DNA of 64,000 nt from Clostridiales bacterium. Its GTDB lineage: Bacteria; Bacillota; Clostridia; Oscillospirales; Oscillospiraceae. Position numbers and translations under genes: made by a program. The stretch lies in assembly GCA_019418625.1 (NCBI GenBank), contig DYBL01000112.1, forward strand, positions 18,693 to 82,692, in the 5' to 3' direction. Positions 50,962 to 61,500 of this stretch are shown here, in pieces (position 1 is the first letter of the stretch; every line of letters begins with the position of its first letter). The notes beneath the pieces are model-generated. The model was not told the DNA's origin. It made no database searches and was given only the letters and a program-made list of their open reading frames with translations.

Positions 50962-52479
50962 TTATTTTACGATCAGCGTCTGGCCGTCCATTTCCGGAGG
51001 ACAGGCAAGGCCCATCACATCCAGCATGGTGGGGGCGATGTCCGCCAGGCGGCCGCCCTCGCGCAGCTCCGTTCCAGCACCGCAGAGGATGAAGGGCACG
51101 GGGTTGGTGGTGTGGGCGGTCATGGGAGAGCCGTCCGGCTCCTCCATCTGCTCGGCGTTGCCGTGGTCGGCGGTGATCATGGCGATGCCGCCCATCTTCA
51201 GCGTGGCGTCCACCACCTTGCCCACGCACTCGTCCACGGTCTCCACGGCCTTCACCGCCGCGTCGAACACGCCGGTGTGGCCCACCATGTCGCAGTTGGC
51301 GAAGTTGAGGATCACCATGTCGTAGGCGCCGGATTCGATGCGCTCCACGCACTTTTCCGTCACCTCGGCGGCGCTCATCTCCGGCTGGAGGTCATAGGTG
51401 GCCACCTTGGGAGAGGCCACCAGCACCCGGTCCTCGCCGGGGAACACGGTCTCGCAGCCGCCGTTGAAGAAGAAGGTCACGTGGGCGTACTTCTCCGTCT
51501 CGGCGATGCGCAGCTGGGTCATGCCCATCTGGCTGAGGTATTCGCCCAGGCCGTTTTTCACGGTGATCCGGGGGAAGGCCACCTCCACGTTGGGCATGGT
51601 GGCGTCGTATTCCGTGTTGCACACGAAGGTCAGGGGGAAGATCTGGCGGGTGAAGCCGTCGAATGCCGGATCCACCAGCGCGCGGGTGATCTCCCGGGCC
51701 CGGTCGGGCCGGTAGTTGAAGAAGATCACGCTGTCGTTATCGGAGATGGTGCCCTCGGTGTCGCAGACCACGGGCTCCATAAATTCGTCGGTGATGCCCG
51801 CGGCGTAGGAATCCTTCACAGCCGCCACGGGAACGGGATTGAAGGCCTTGCCTTCGCCGTAGACCATGGCGTCATAGGCAAGCTCCAGCCGGTCCCAGCG
51901 CTTGTCCCGGTCCATAGCATAGTAGCGGCCCATGACGGTTGCGATCTTGCCTACGCCGATCTCCCGGCACGCCTCCACGGTCCGGGCCACGAAATCGGCG
52001 CCGGAGGTGGGAGACACGTCCCGGCCGTCCAGGAAGGCGTGGATATACACCCGCTCCAGCCCCCGCTCCTTGGCCATCTTCAAAAGGGCGAACAGATGGT
52101 CCAGGTGGGAGTGGACGCCGCCGTCGGACAAAAGACCCATCAGGTGCAGCGCGGTGCCGTTTTCCTTGCAGGCGTCCATGGCGTGGCAGTAGGCGGGGTT
52201 TTGGAAAAAGTCCCCGTCGGCGATGGCCTTGGAGATGCGGGGCAGGTCCTGGAACACCACCCGGCCGGCGCCGATGTTGGTGTGGCCAACCTCGCTGTTG
52301 CCCATCTGCCCGTCGGGCAGGCCCACGTCCAGACCGGAGCAGCGCAGCGTGGTGTGGGCGCACTCCCGGAAGAACTGGTCCAGCCGGGGGGTGTTGGCCA
52401 CGCGCACGGCATTGCCCACGGTGCCGGAGCTCATGCCGAAGCCATCCATGATGATCAGAGTAGTCGGTGTTTTATTCAT
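50962..52479 (-). CDS. gpmI: 2,3-bisphosphoglycerate-independent phosphoglycerate mutase
   Basis: The 505-residue enzyme has the alkaline-phosphatase-like core: IIMDGFGM at the start, the phosphorylated Ser in GQMGNSEVGHTNIGAG, and C-terminal metal motifs NCDMVGHTG and TADHGNAEQM. It interconverts 3- and 2-phosphoglycerate using Mn. It is the third gene of a leftward pgk-tpiA-gpmI cluster. Confidence 0.97.
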   Translation of the reverse strand: MNKTPTTLIIMDGFGMSSGTVGNAVRVANTPRLDQFFRECAHTTLRCSGLDVGLPDGQMGNSEVGHTNIGAGRVVFQDLPRISKAIADGDFFQNPAYCHAMDACKENGTALHLMGLLSDGGVHSHLDHLFALLKMAKERGLERVYIHAFLDGRDVSPTSGADFVARTVEACREIGVGKIATVMGRYYAMDRDKRWDRLELAYDAMVYGEGKAFNPVPVAAVKDSYAAGITDEFMEPVVCDTEGTISDNDSVIFFNYRPDRAREITRALVDPAFDGFTRQIFPLTFVCNTEYDATMPNVEVAFPRITVKNGLGEYLSQMGMTQLRIAETEKYAHVTFFFNGGCETVFPGEDRVLVASPKVATYDLQPEMSAAEVTEKCVERIESGAYDMVILNFANCDMVGHTGVFDAAVKAVETVDECVGKVVDATLKMGGIAMITADHGNAEQMEEPDGSPMTAHTTNPVPFILCGAGTELREGGRLADIAPTMLDVMGLACPPEMDGQTLIVK

Positions 52480-52508
52480 AGCAAAAAAACGTCCTCATTT
52501 CGCTCTCG

Positions 52509-52565
52509 GGCGCCCAGGCGGGCGCCCGGCCGATTCAGGAAAGCGGGGGGAATGGCTCCCCCCGC
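52509..52565 (-). other. Intergenic hairpins between tpiA and gpmI
   Basis: The 96-base spacer contains GGGCGCCC/GGGCGCCC (52509-52527) and GCGGGGGG/CCCCCCGC (52543-52565). Neither ends in a T-run, so they are probably mRNA processing or stability elements within the glycolytic cluster. Confidence 0.5.
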
Positions 52566-52575
52566 AGACCGCGGC

Positions 52576-53349
52576 TTATTCCTGGTTGGCAGCGTTGATG
52601 ATGTCCACGAACTGCTCGGGCTTCAGGGCGGCGCCGCCGATGAGGCCGCCGTCGATGTCGGGCTGAGCCAGCAGCTCGGCAGCGTTCTTGGGGTTCATGG
52701 AGCCGCCGTACTGGATGGTGACGGCGCGGGCCACGCGGGCGCCGTACAGGGAGCGGATGGTGGCGCGGATGTTGCCGCAGACCTCGCCGGCCTGCTCGGC
52801 AGTGGCGGTCTTGCCGGTGCCGATGGCCCAGATGGGCTCATAGGCGATGATGCAGCGGCGCAGCTTGTCGGCGGGCACGCCGTACAGGGCGCTCTTGACC
52901 TGCAGGGCGATCCACTCGTTGGTCACGCCGGTCTCACGCTGCTCCAGGCTCTCGCCCACGCAGATGATGGGGCTCATGCCGGCATTCAGCACGGCGTGGA
53001 CCTTCTTGTTGACGGTGGCGTCCGTCTCGCAGAAATACTGCCGGCGCTCGCTGTGGCCCACGATGACGTACTTGACGCCCAGGTCCTTGAGCATGTCGGC
53101 GGAGACCTCGCCGGTATAGGCGCCCTTCTCCTCGAAGTAGACGTTCTCAGCGCCCACAGAGATCCGCAGGTCCTTGAAGACCTTGGCGGCGGTCTGAATG
53201 TTGCAGGCGGGGACGCAGATCAACGTCTCGCACCACTTGGCGCGGGGCATGATCTTCTTGATGTCCTCGGCAAACTTCTTGGTCTCGGTGGCGGTCATGT
53301 TCATTTTCCAGTTGCCGGCGATGACGGTCTTGCGATATCTGCGATTCAT
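52576..53349 (-). CDS. tpiA: Triosephosphate isomerase
   Basis: The 257-residue enzyme has all catalytic parts: Lys in AGNWKMN, His in VIVGHSERRQYF, Glu in AYEPIWAIGTGK, and the phosphate loop IQYGGSM. It interconverts the triose phosphates. It has its own strong promoter just upstream although it lies between pgk and gpmI. Confidence 0.98.
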   Translation of the reverse strand: MNRRYRKTVIAGNWKMNMTATETKKFAEDIKKIMPRAKWCETLICVPACNIQTAAKVFKDLRISVGAENVYFEEKGAYTGEVSADMLKDLGVKYVIVGHSERRQYFCETDATVNKKVHAVLNAGMSPIICVGESLEQRETGVTNEWIALQVKSALYGVPADKLRRCIIAYEPIWAIGTGKTATAEQAGEVCGNIRATIRSLYGARVARAVTIQYGGSMNPKNAAELLAQPDIDGGLIGGAALKPEQFVDIINAANQE

Positions 53350-53435
53350 GTTTACATTACTCCTTTATGTCTATATCGTGCGCTGTGGGCGCAGCAGAGG
53401 AATTACGTGGCGCTCCGCAGGAGGCAAACCACTAT

Positions 53436-53464
53436 TTTATACAGGATTTCGGGGGATTTGTCAA
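53436..53464 (-). promoter_or_regulatory. tpiA promoter
   Basis: On the minus strand a perfect TTGACA (53459-53464) and TATAAA (53436-53441) are 17 bases apart, leaving a leader of about 80 bases before tpiA. Confidence 0.82.
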
Positions 53465-53552
53465 GAAAATGCGGGCATTTCCAAACTTTTTTCAAAAAGC
53501 AAAGCTCTGCTGAGGCGGGCTCCGTGTCCCGCGCGTCTATCTGGAGGAAAAA

Positions 53553-54749
53553 TTACTTATCCAGCAGGCAGGCAACGCCGGGGAGCTCCTTGCCCTCCAT
53601 GAACTCCAGGCTGGCGCCGCCGCCGGTGGAGATGTGGGTCATCTTGTCGGCATAGCCCAGCTGCTGCACGGCCGCAGCGCTGTCGCCGCCGCCGATGATG
53701 GTGATGGCGTTGGTACGGCTCAGAGCCTCGGCCACGGCCTCGGTGCCCTTGGCGAAGGCGGGGAACTCAAAAACGCCCATGGGGCCGTTCCAGATGACGG
53801 TGCCGGCGCCCTGTACGGCAGCGCAGTAGAGCGCCACGGTCTCAGGGCCGATGTCCAGGCCCTGCCAGCCGTCGGGAATTTCGCCGGCCTTGACCACCTG
53901 GCTGTTGGCGTCGGGCGCGAACTTGTCGGCGCAGACGGTGTCCACGGGCAGCAGGAGCTTCACGCCCTTGGCGGCTGCCTTTTCCACCATCTCCTTGGAG
54001 TAGTCCATCCAGTCGGCTTCCAGGAGGCTGTCGCCCACTTTGCCGCCCTGAGCGGCGGAGAAGGTATAGGCCATGCCGCCGCCGATGATGATGGTGTCGG
54101 CGATCTCCAGCAGGTTATTGATGACGCCGATCTTGGAGGAGACCTTGCTGCCGCCCAGGATGGCCACCAGGGGCCGCTTGGGACTCTTCAGAGCGCCGCC
54201 GATGATCTCCAGCTCCTTCTGGATCAGGAAACCGCTGACGGCGGGCAGGTAGTCGGCCACGCCGGCAGTGGAGGCGTGGGCACGGTGCACGGCGCCGAAG
54301 GCGTCGGAGACATAGATTTCCGCCATGTCGGCCATGGCCTTGGCCAGAGCGGGATCGTTCTTGGTCTCGCCCTTTTCAAAGCGGGTGTTTTCCAGCAGCA
54401 TGATCTGGCCGGGCTGGAGCGCGGCGGCCTTGGCCTGGGCGTCGGGGCCCACCACGTCCTCAGCCATGATGACCTCGCGGCCCAGCAGCTCAGCAAGGCG
54501 CTTGGCCACGGGCTTGAGGCTCAGCTCGGGCACCACTTCGCCCTTGGGCTTGCCCATGTGGGAGCAGGCGATGACGGCGGCGTTCTGGTCCAGCAGGTAC
54601 TGGATGGTGGGCAGCGCCGCGCGGATGCGCTTGTCGTCGGTGATGACGCCGCTGCCGTCTTTGGCCATGGGGACATTGAAGTCGCAGCGCAGCAGGACCT
54701 TCTTGCCGGCCACGTCCACGTCGCGAACAGTCTTTTTGTTGTAATTCAT
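53553..54749 (-). CDS. pgk: Phosphoglycerate kinase
   Basis: The 398-residue enzyme has RCDFNVPM at the start, the substrate and hinge segments ([22 protein letters not shown]) and the nucleotide site GGGDSAAAV. It makes ATP from 1,3-bisphosphoglycerate. TTGGAGGTTTC precedes the ATG, with a TATAAT in the short upstream gap on the minus strand. Confidence 0.98.
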   Translation of the reverse strand: MNYNKKTVRDVDVAGKKVLLRCDFNVPMAKDGSGVITDDKRIRAALPTIQYLLDQNAAVIACSHMGKPKGEVVPELSLKPVAKRLAELLGREVIMAEDVVGPDAQAKAAALQPGQIMLLENTRFEKGETKNDPALAKAMADMAEIYVSDAFGAVHRAHASTAGVADYLPAVSGFLIQKELEIIGGALKSPKRPLVAILGGSKVSSKIGVINNLLEIADTIIIGGGMAYTFSAAQGGKVGDSLLEADWMDYSKEMVEKAAAKGVKLLLPVDTVCADKFAPDANSQVVKAGEIPDGWQGLDIGPETVALYCAAVQGAGTVIWNGPMGVFEFPAFAKGTEAVAEALSRTNAITIIGGGDSAAAVQQLGYADKMTHISTGGGASLEFMEGKELPGVACLLDK

Positions 54750-54808
54750 AAGAAACCTCCAACGGTATTATATGGTATGCGGCGCGTCTGCGCCGGGGGT
54801 CACGAACA

Positions 54809-55306
54809 TCAGGGGGCCGCAGAGCCCATTTCGCCGGTGCCCAGCAATCCGGGGAAGCCGTTTTGCCGCAGCGCCTCGTACACGCACACGGCCACGGTGT
54901 TGGAAAGGTTCAGGCTCCGGGCCTGGGAGATCATGGGCAGACGGATGCACCGGTCCCGGAATTTCTCCCGGAAGTCCAGAGGCAGCCCGGCGGTCTCCTT
55001 GCCGAAAAACAGCCAGCTGTCCGGAGAAAAGCGGGCTTCCTCATAGGAGCGGGGGGCCTTGGTGGTGGTGAGCCAGGCGTCGGCCGCGGCCTCGGGGTGC
55101 CGGGCAAACAGGTCGTCCAGATTCTCGTAGTCCGCCACTTCCACCAGGTGCCAGTAATCCAGTCCCGCCCGGCGGACGGCCTTCTCCGAAATGTCAAAGC
55201 CCAGGGGCCGCACCAGGTGCAGCCGGCTGCCGGTGGCGGCGCAAGTACGGGCGATATTTCCGCAGTTTTGCGGGATTTCCGGCTCTACCAGTACGATATT
55301 GAGCAT
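54809..55306 (-). CDS. trmL: tRNA (cytidine(34)-2'-O)-methyltransferase TrmL
   Basis: The 165-residue SPOUT enzyme has the family motifs EIPQNCGNIARTCAATG, LFFGKETAGLP and LPMISQARSLNLSNTVAV, which form the knotted AdoMet site. It 2'-O-methylates position 34 of tRNA-Leu species. The start at 55306 is taken at MLNIVLVEP, which begins the fold; its ribosome site is weak (AGGG). Confidence 0.95.
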   Translation of the reverse strand: MLNIVLVEPEIPQNCGNIARTCAATGSRLHLVRPLGFDISEKAVRRAGLDYWHLVEVADYENLDDLFARHPEAAADAWLTTTKAPRSYEEARFSPDSWLFFGKETAGLPLDFREKFRDRCIRLPMISQARSLNLSNTVAVCVYEALRQNGFPGLLGTGEMGSAAP

Positions 55307-55634
55307 AATTTGACCCTGTTTCCCCCTTTCCATACAAGCGTAGAACATTGTAATCCTTTACCTTTGCAAATTCAACTGTAATGTGAAAGGAAAATTGGAT
55401 TTTCAGAGGAAATCACGACAAAACCTTTTGAAATTCTGCGAAATGCCGAAAAATCCGCAAAAATGGGCGAAAGTTTGCCCCCGCACCGTTGCCTGTTACA
55501 AAAAAAACGGAAAAAGCACGGGGGAATTCGGGGAAAATTCCCCAAGAATTTCACTGGAAACACTGGATTTCCTACAAAAATTTGATATAATAAACAGGCG
55601 AAAGCAAACGATTGAACAAAGGGAGGAGATTTTC
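55307..55634. promoter_or_regulatory. AT-rich divergent gap upstream of the glmU-like gene
   Basis: This 328-base gap is clearly AT-richer than its surroundings. It has TATAAT at 55586-55591 for the rightward operon with no clear -35. An inverted repeat of GGGGAATT and AATTCCCC lies within 55524-55550. The rightward frame is open from 55383 but has no ribosome site or family similarity before 55635, so no gene is called. Confidence 0.5.
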
Positions 55635-56759
55635 ATGGTTCGCCCGGAGAGTGCCGTTTTCTTCTTTGAAGAGGACTCCTCCATCCCGGAGAGCTCCAAA
55701 CCGCTGATGCTGGAAGCCATTTTGTTCTGCCCGATCCTCAAGTGGATGAGTGACAAGTTGCTGGCCGATGGCGTGCAGCGGTTTTTTGTCGTCTGCGGTC
55801 CCCGCTTTGCCGACCGGGCGCGGGCGTGCTTCCCGCCGGAGGCCGACGTGACGGTTTCGGAGCAGTACAGCGAATTGATGGACTTTTTGAATGTGCCCGA
55901 TCCGGTGCTGGTCCTGCCCCGGGCGGCGCTGCCTGCTCCTGAGGCGGGCGCCGGCTTTGTGTACGCCGCCGCCGGCTATGAGCTGCAGGAGGCGTGGAAG
56001 GAGCGCATGACCAACAACGTCACCGCCGCGGAGCTGGTGGGCGGCTGGCTGCCGGTCTACGGACTGGACACCATCGCCGAGCTGGAGGCGCTGCTGCGCC
56101 GCCGGGTGGTGGAGCGGCATGTGCGCGCCGGCGTGCGGGTGCTGGACATGGATGCGGTGTATATCGACCCGCGGGTGAAGATCGGCCGGGGCACCATGCT
56201 GCTGCCGGGCACCATTTTGCAGGGTGAGACGTGCATCGGTGAAAACTGCCAGATCGGCCCCAACGCGCTGGTCAACAGCTGCACCGTGGGCAACGGCGTC
56301 ATCATCAACGCGTCCCAGGTCAACGAAAGCACCCTGGGCGACGGGTGCGACGTGGGGCCCTATGCCCACATCCGGCCGGGCTGCCATGTGGGCGAGAAAT
56401 GCCATGTGGGCGCCTTCGTCCAGCTGAAAAACTGCGTGCTGGGCCAGGGCACCAAGATGAGCCACCTGACCTACGTGGGCGATGCCGACGTGGGTGCGGG
56501 CGTCAACTTCGGCTGCGGCACCATCACCACCAACTACGACGGCTTCAAGAAGTACCGCTGCACCATCGGCGACAACGCCTTCATCGGCTGCAACACCAAC
56601 CTGGTGGCGCCGGTGACCGTGGGCGAGGGCGCCTATATCGCCGCGGGCGCCACGATCACCAAGGATGTGCCGGCGGACGCGCTGGCCGTGGCCCGCAGCC
56701 GTCAGGAGAACAAGGAGGGCTGGGCGGCCCGCCGCCGGCGGATGCACGGCAAGAGCTGA
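55635..56759 (+). CDS. glmU: GlmU-like protein: degenerate nucleotidyltransferase half, intact acetyltransferase half
   Basis: The ATG at 55635 follows GGGAGGAGATTTTC and gives 374 residues; standard GlmU has about 455. The N-terminal 170 residues keep a trace of the fold (KPLMLEAILFCPILKWMSDK) but lack the LAAGxGTRM nucleotide loop. The C-terminal left-handed beta-helix is complete, with AHIRPG, AFVQLKN, the catalytic His in SHLTYVGDA, and NFGCGTITTNYDG. It should still acetylate GlcN-1-P, while UDP-GlcNAc formation would need another enzyme. It leads the glmU-prs-pth-mfd run. Confidence 0.85.
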   Translation: MVRPESAVFFFEEDSSIPESSKPLMLEAILFCPILKWMSDKLLADGVQRFFVVCGPRFADRARACFPPEADVTVSEQYSELMDFLNVPDPVLVLPRAALPAPEAGAGFVYAAAGYELQEAWKERMTNNVTAAELVGGWLPVYGLDTIAELEALLRRRVVERHVRAGVRVLDMDAVYIDPRVKIGRGTMLLPGTILQGETCIGENCQIGPNALVNSCTVGNGVIINASQVNESTLGDGCDVGPYAHIRPGCHVGEKCHVGAFVQLKNCVLGQGTKMSHLTYVGDADVGAGVNFGCGTITTNYDGFKKYRCTIGDNAFIGCNTNLVAPVTVGEGAYIAAGATITKDVPADALAVARSRQENKEGWAARRRRMHGKS

Positions 56760-56824
56760 CAGCGCATCCAACAAACTTTGAGATTACCAAACGATATTAA
56801 CGATACAGAAAGAGGGCGTTCAAC

Positions 56825-57784
56825 ATGATCTCTCATGGCAAAGATGTCAAGGTGTTTTCCGGCAATGCGAACCCCAAGCTGGCGGAGGAGATCTGCAAGC
56901 TGATGGGAACGAAACTGGGCGAGTCTGAGGTGGGGACCTTCTCCGACGGGGAGATCTTCGTCTCCCTGTATGAGACTGTCCGCGGCAGCGACGTGTTCGT
57001 GGTCCAGTCCACCTGCACCCCTGTCAACAACAATCTGATGGAACTGCTCATCATGATCGACGCGCTCAAGCGCGCCTCCGCCGGCCGCATCACCGCCGTG
57101 ATCCCCTATTTCGGCTATGCCCGGCAGGACCGCAAGGCCAAGGCCCGCGATCCCATCACCGCCAAGCTGGTGGCCAACATGATCACCGCCGCCGGTGCCG
57201 ACCGCGTGCTGACCATGGACCTGCACGCCGCCCAGATCCAGGGCTTCTTCGATATCCCCGTGGACAACCTGGCCGGCAACCCCATCTTCGTGGACTACTA
57301 CGCCAAGAAGTTCGGCGCGGACTGCGAGAACATGATGGTGGTCTCCCCCGACGTGGGCTCCGTGGCCCGCGCCCGTGCCTTCGCCCAGAAGCTGCACATG
57401 AACCTGGCCATCGTGGATAAGCGCCGTCAGAAGGCCAACAGCTGCGAGGTCATGAACGTCATCGGCGACGTGCGGGGCAAGGACTGCATCCTCTTCGACG
57501 ACCTGGTGGATACCGCCGGCTCTCTGTGCAACGCGGCCACCGCGCTGATGGAAGTGGGCGGCGCCAAGAGCGTCCACGCCTGCGCTTCCCACGGCGTCCT
57601 CTCCGGCCCCGCCATCGAGCGGCTGAACAACAGCTGCATCCAGGAGCTGGCCCTGCTGGACACCATCCCCGCCATCGATCCGGCCAAGAGCGACAAGATC
57701 AAGTATCTGTCCGTGGCCAACATGTTCGCCGAGGCCATCGAGCGCATCTATCAGGAGGTCTCCATCTCCAAGCTGTTCCGCTGA
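56825..57784 (+). CDS. prs: Ribose-phosphate pyrophosphokinase
   Basis: The 319-residue enzyme has the family start VKVFSGNANPKLAEEICKLM, the flexible-loop region YARQDRKAKARDPITAKLVA, DLHAAQIQGFFDIPVDNL and the PRPP site LFDDLVDTAGSL. It makes PRPP for nucleotide, His and Trp synthesis. It follows glmU as in Bacillus. Confidence 0.98.
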   Translation: MISHGKDVKVFSGNANPKLAEEICKLMGTKLGESEVGTFSDGEIFVSLYETVRGSDVFVVQSTCTPVNNNLMELLIMIDALKRASAGRITAVIPYFGYARQDRKAKARDPITAKLVANMITAAGADRVLTMDLHAAQIQGFFDIPVDNLAGNPIFVDYYAKKFGADCENMMVVSPDVGSVARARAFAQKLHMNLAIVDKRRQKANSCEVMNVIGDVRGKDCILFDDLVDTAGSLCNAATALMEVGGAKSVHACASHGVLSGPAIERLNNSCIQELALLDTIPAIDPAKSDKIKYLSVANMFAEAIERIYQEVSISKLFR

Positions 57785-57814
57785 GCGCGGGATATCCACA
57801 TCCAACACGGTATC

Positions 57815-57844
57815 AAAGGCGGGAAGGGCTACCCTCCCGCCTTT
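57815..57844 (+). terminator. Hairpin between prs and pth
   Basis: Arms AAAGGCGGGA (57815-57824) and TCCCGCCTTT (57835-57844) form a 10-bp stem with only a weak T-stretch. Partial termination after prs is likely. Confidence 0.6.
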
Positions 57845-57882
57845 GTGTCCTGTCTGAAACCTGAACGACCAAGGAGTACGAT

Positions 57883-58467
57883 ATGTTCGCAAGCAAAAGC
57901 GCCGTGGACTGGCTCATCGTGGGCCTGGGCAACCCCGGGGAAAAGTATGCCCACACCCGCCACAACATGGGCTTTCTCACCGTGGACCTGCTGGCGGAGC
58001 AGGAGGGACAAAAGCTCAATAAGGTAAAGTTCAAGTCCGCCTTCAACATCTTCCCCTTTGCCGGGCAGCGGTGCCTGGTCATGAAGCCCCAGACCTATAT
58101 GAACCTCTCCGGCGAGGCCGTGCGGGAGGCGGTCCAGTTCTATAAGATCCCTCCCGAGCGCGTCCTGGTGATCTATGACGATGTGTCGCTGCCCGTGGGC
58201 AAGCTCCGGGTGCGGCCCACCGGCTCTGCCGGCGGCCACAACGGCATCAAAAACATCATCGCCCACCTGGGCACCCAGGACTTCCCCCGTATCAAGATCG
58301 GCACCGGCGCTCCTGCCGGCGGCGGGGCCGAGATGATCGACTGGGTCATCGGCGTGCCCTCCCGGGCGGAGCGGGAGATTTTGGTGGAGAGCTTCCGCCG
58401 GGCCATCGACGCCGCCGCGTGCATCATCCAAAACGGCTGCCAGAAGGCCATGAACGACTATAATTGA
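57883..58467 (+). CDS. pth: Peptidyl-tRNA hydrolase
   Basis: The 194-residue enzyme has GLGNPGEKYAHTRHNMGF with the catalytic His, KPQTYMNLSGEAV and GSAGGHNGIKNII. It recycles tRNA from prematurely released peptidyl-tRNA; in Bacillus it is SpoVC. AACGACCAAGGAGTACGAT precedes the ATG. Confidence 0.98.
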   Translation: MFASKSAVDWLIVGLGNPGEKYAHTRHNMGFLTVDLLAEQEGQKLNKVKFKSAFNIFPFAGQRCLVMKPQTYMNLSGEAVREAVQFYKIPPERVLVIYDDVSLPVGKLRVRPTGSAGGHNGIKNIIAHLGTQDFPRIKIGTGAPAGGGAEMIDWVIGVPSRAEREILVESFRRAIDAAACIIQNGCQKAMNDYN

Positions 58468-58579
58468 GGGAAGAGCGGGCCTGTGCCTGCATACAATCAA
58501 GATGCCCCCTCCCCCGGCTCCGGGCGGAGGCGGGCGCTCTGCTGTGTTTGATTTCCAAAATTTGACAAAGGTGTGCCCT

Positions 58580-61500
58580 ATGGAACGATTCCTCGAACAA
58601 CTCAATACCATACCGGAGGTGGCCTCGCTCACCCAGCGGGTGGAGGCGGGCGGCTGCCCGGCGGCAGTCACGGGCCTCCAGCCGGTGCACCGGGCCTGTG
58701 TGGGCGCGGCGGTGGCCCATGCCACCGGGCGGCCGGTGCTGTTCGTGTGCGGCGACGAGCGGGAGGCGCAGACGGTGGCTGCGGATCTTCGCACGCTGCT
58801 GGAAAAAGAGCCGGTGGTGCTGCCGGGCCGGGAGTGGCAGCTGCGGCCCGGCGCCGTGGGCTCCCACGCCTGGGAGCAAAGCCGGCTGGGGGCGCTGTAT
58901 GCCCTCGCAGGCGGCGCCGCTGCGGCGGTGGCCACGGTGGATGCCCTCATGGCCCGGACGCTGCCTCCGGCGCTGCTGCGCCGTCTGACCATGGAACTGA
59001 CCATGGAACAGCGGACAGATCCGGCGGAGCTTGCCCGTCATCTGACGGAGGCGGGATATGTCCGCTGCCAGCAGGTGGAGGGCGTGGGCCAGTTCGCCCT
59101 GCGGGGCGGCATCCTGGACGTCTATTCCCCCATGATGGACCAGCCGGTGCGCATCGAGTTTTTTGACGATGAGATCGACTCCATGGGCACCTTTGATCCT
59201 GCGACCCAGCGCCGGGTGAAAAATATCCATGCCGCCCGGCTCCTGCCGGCGTCGGAGGTGCTGCCCGGCACGGCGGAGGGCGGCACGGCGGGACTTGCCC
59301 GAAAGCTGCGGGACCTGGCGGGAAAGCTGGAGAAAAAGCACAAGGCCGAAGCCCTGATCCAAACGCTGCGCCAGGACGCGGAGCGCCTGGAGAACGGCGC
59401 TGCCCTGGGCGGCGCGGACCGGTACCTGACCGCCGTGTACAGCGAGAGCGCCACGGCACTGGACTATCTGTCGCCGGACACGCTGGTGGTGCTGTGCGAG
59501 AGCGGCCGGGTGGAGGACCGGGTGAAGAGCACCCTGGCCCAGCTGCGCCAGGACACGGAGCTTTTGATGGAGCAGGGCCTGCTGGCCGGGGAGTACGCGG
59601 CTTTGACGGTGAGCGCGGAGGAGCTGTTCCGCGCCCTGGAAGATTTCCCCGTGCTCATGGAAAACGCCCTGCCCACCTCCCGCTATCCCATGCGGCCCCG
59701 GGAGCTGGCCACGGTGAATGCCAAGCAGCTGAGCTCTTACGGCGGCAGTTTGGAGACGGCGGTGGGGGACATGACCCACTACCGCGCCTCCGGCAGCGCG
59801 GTGCTGGTGCTGTGCGGCAGCGAGACCCGGGCCGGGAACCTTTGCCGGATGCTCGCCGAGCGGGACATCCCGGCTGCGCTGGACCTGCAGGGGGCTTCCA
59901 TGCCCGCGCCGGGGGAGATCCGGGTGAGCCTGGGGGCCCTGAGCGCCGGCAGCGAGTGGCCGGCGCTGAAGCTGGCGGTGCTGACGGAGGGACAGCTGAC
60001 CGCTGCCACTGCCGGAAAGCGGCGCAGGCTCAAGCACGACTCCAACCGTCAGAAGCTCCAGTCCTACACGGATCTCTCCCCCGGGGATCTGGTGGTCCAC
60101 GTCCACCACGGCGTGGGGCGCTTTGCCGGTATCCAGAAAATGCCCGTGGACGGGGTGGAAAAGGACTATATCAAGATCGATTATGCCGGGGGCGACTGCC
60201 TGTACGTGCCCGTGACCCAGCTGGATCAGGTGTCCAAGTACATCGGCGGCGGAGAGGACCAGGAAAAGACCCGGCTCAATAAGCTGGGCGGTACCGAGTG
60301 GGCCAAGCAGAAGTCCCGGGCCAAAAAGGCGGCCAAGGACTTGGCCAAGGGGCTCATCGCCCTGTATGCCCAGCGGCAGAAGCAGCCGGGCTTTGCCTTC
60401 TCCCCCGACTCCACCTGGCAGCGGGAGTTTGAGGAGGCCTTTGACTACGCCGAGACCGATGACCAGCTCCGGTGCATCGCCGAGATCAAGGCGGACATGG
60501 AGCGCCCCCGCCCCATGGACCGTCTGCTGTGCGGCGACGTGGGCTACGGCAAGACGGAGGTGGCCCTGCGGGCGGTGATGAAGTGCATCCTGGACGGCAA
60601 ACAGGCCGCCATCCTGGTGCCCACCACCGTGCTGGCCCAGCAGCACTACGCCACCGCCATGAACCGCTTCCGCAGCTTCCCGGTGAAGATCGAGGTGCTC
60701 TCCCGCTTCACCACCGCCAAGGAGCAAAAACGCATCCTGGACGCAGTGGGCCGGGGCGCGGTGGATGTGCTCATCGGTACCCACAAGCTGCTGCAAAAGA
60801 ACATGCAGTTCCACGACCTGGGCCTGCTCATCATCGATGAGGAGCAGCGCTTCGGCGTCACCCACAAGGAGCGGCTCAAGGAGATGAGCCGCCAGGTGGA
60901 TGTGCTGACCCTCTCCGCCACCCCCATTCCCCGGACACTGAACATGGCCCTCTCGGGCCTTAGGGACATGTCCACCCTGGAAGAGCCGCCCCAGGACCGT
61001 CAGCCGGTGCAGACTTATGTGATGGAGCACGACTGGGCGGTGGTGGAGGACGCCATCCGCCGGGAGCTGGGCCGGGGAGGACAGGTCTATTACCTGCACA
61101 ACCGGGTGGAGAGCATCGACCTGACCGCCTCCCGGCTCCAGAAGATGCTGGGGCCGGAGGTGCACATCGTGGTGGGCCACGGGAAAATGAGTGAAAAGGA
61201 GCTCTCCGCCGTCATGCAGGCCATGGTGGACGGCGAGGCGGACATCCTGGTGTGCACCACCATCATCGAAACGGGCATCGATATCTCCAACGTCAATACC
61301 CTCATCATCGAGGACGCGGACAAAATGGGCCTGGCCCAGCTCCACCAGATCCGGGGCGCGGGCAACCTGCTGGGTCCCGAGCAGTCCGGCTATCTCATGA
61401 GCGTGGGCTACGACCTCTATTTGAAGCTGCTGGAGGAGGCCGTGCTGGAGGAGAAGGGCGAGGAGCGCAAGGTGGAGACGGAGTGCTCCGCGGACCTGAC

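Noticed and set aside
50218..53655. A 1145-codon open frame on the plus strand across the M23, gpmI and tpiA genes
   Set aside because: It is antisense to three clearly conserved genes and has the shadow-type Gly/His/Val composition.
55383..55634. N-terminal extension of the GlmU-like protein
   Set aside because: Basic, AT-rich sequence with no family match; the ATG at 55635 has a strong ribosome site.
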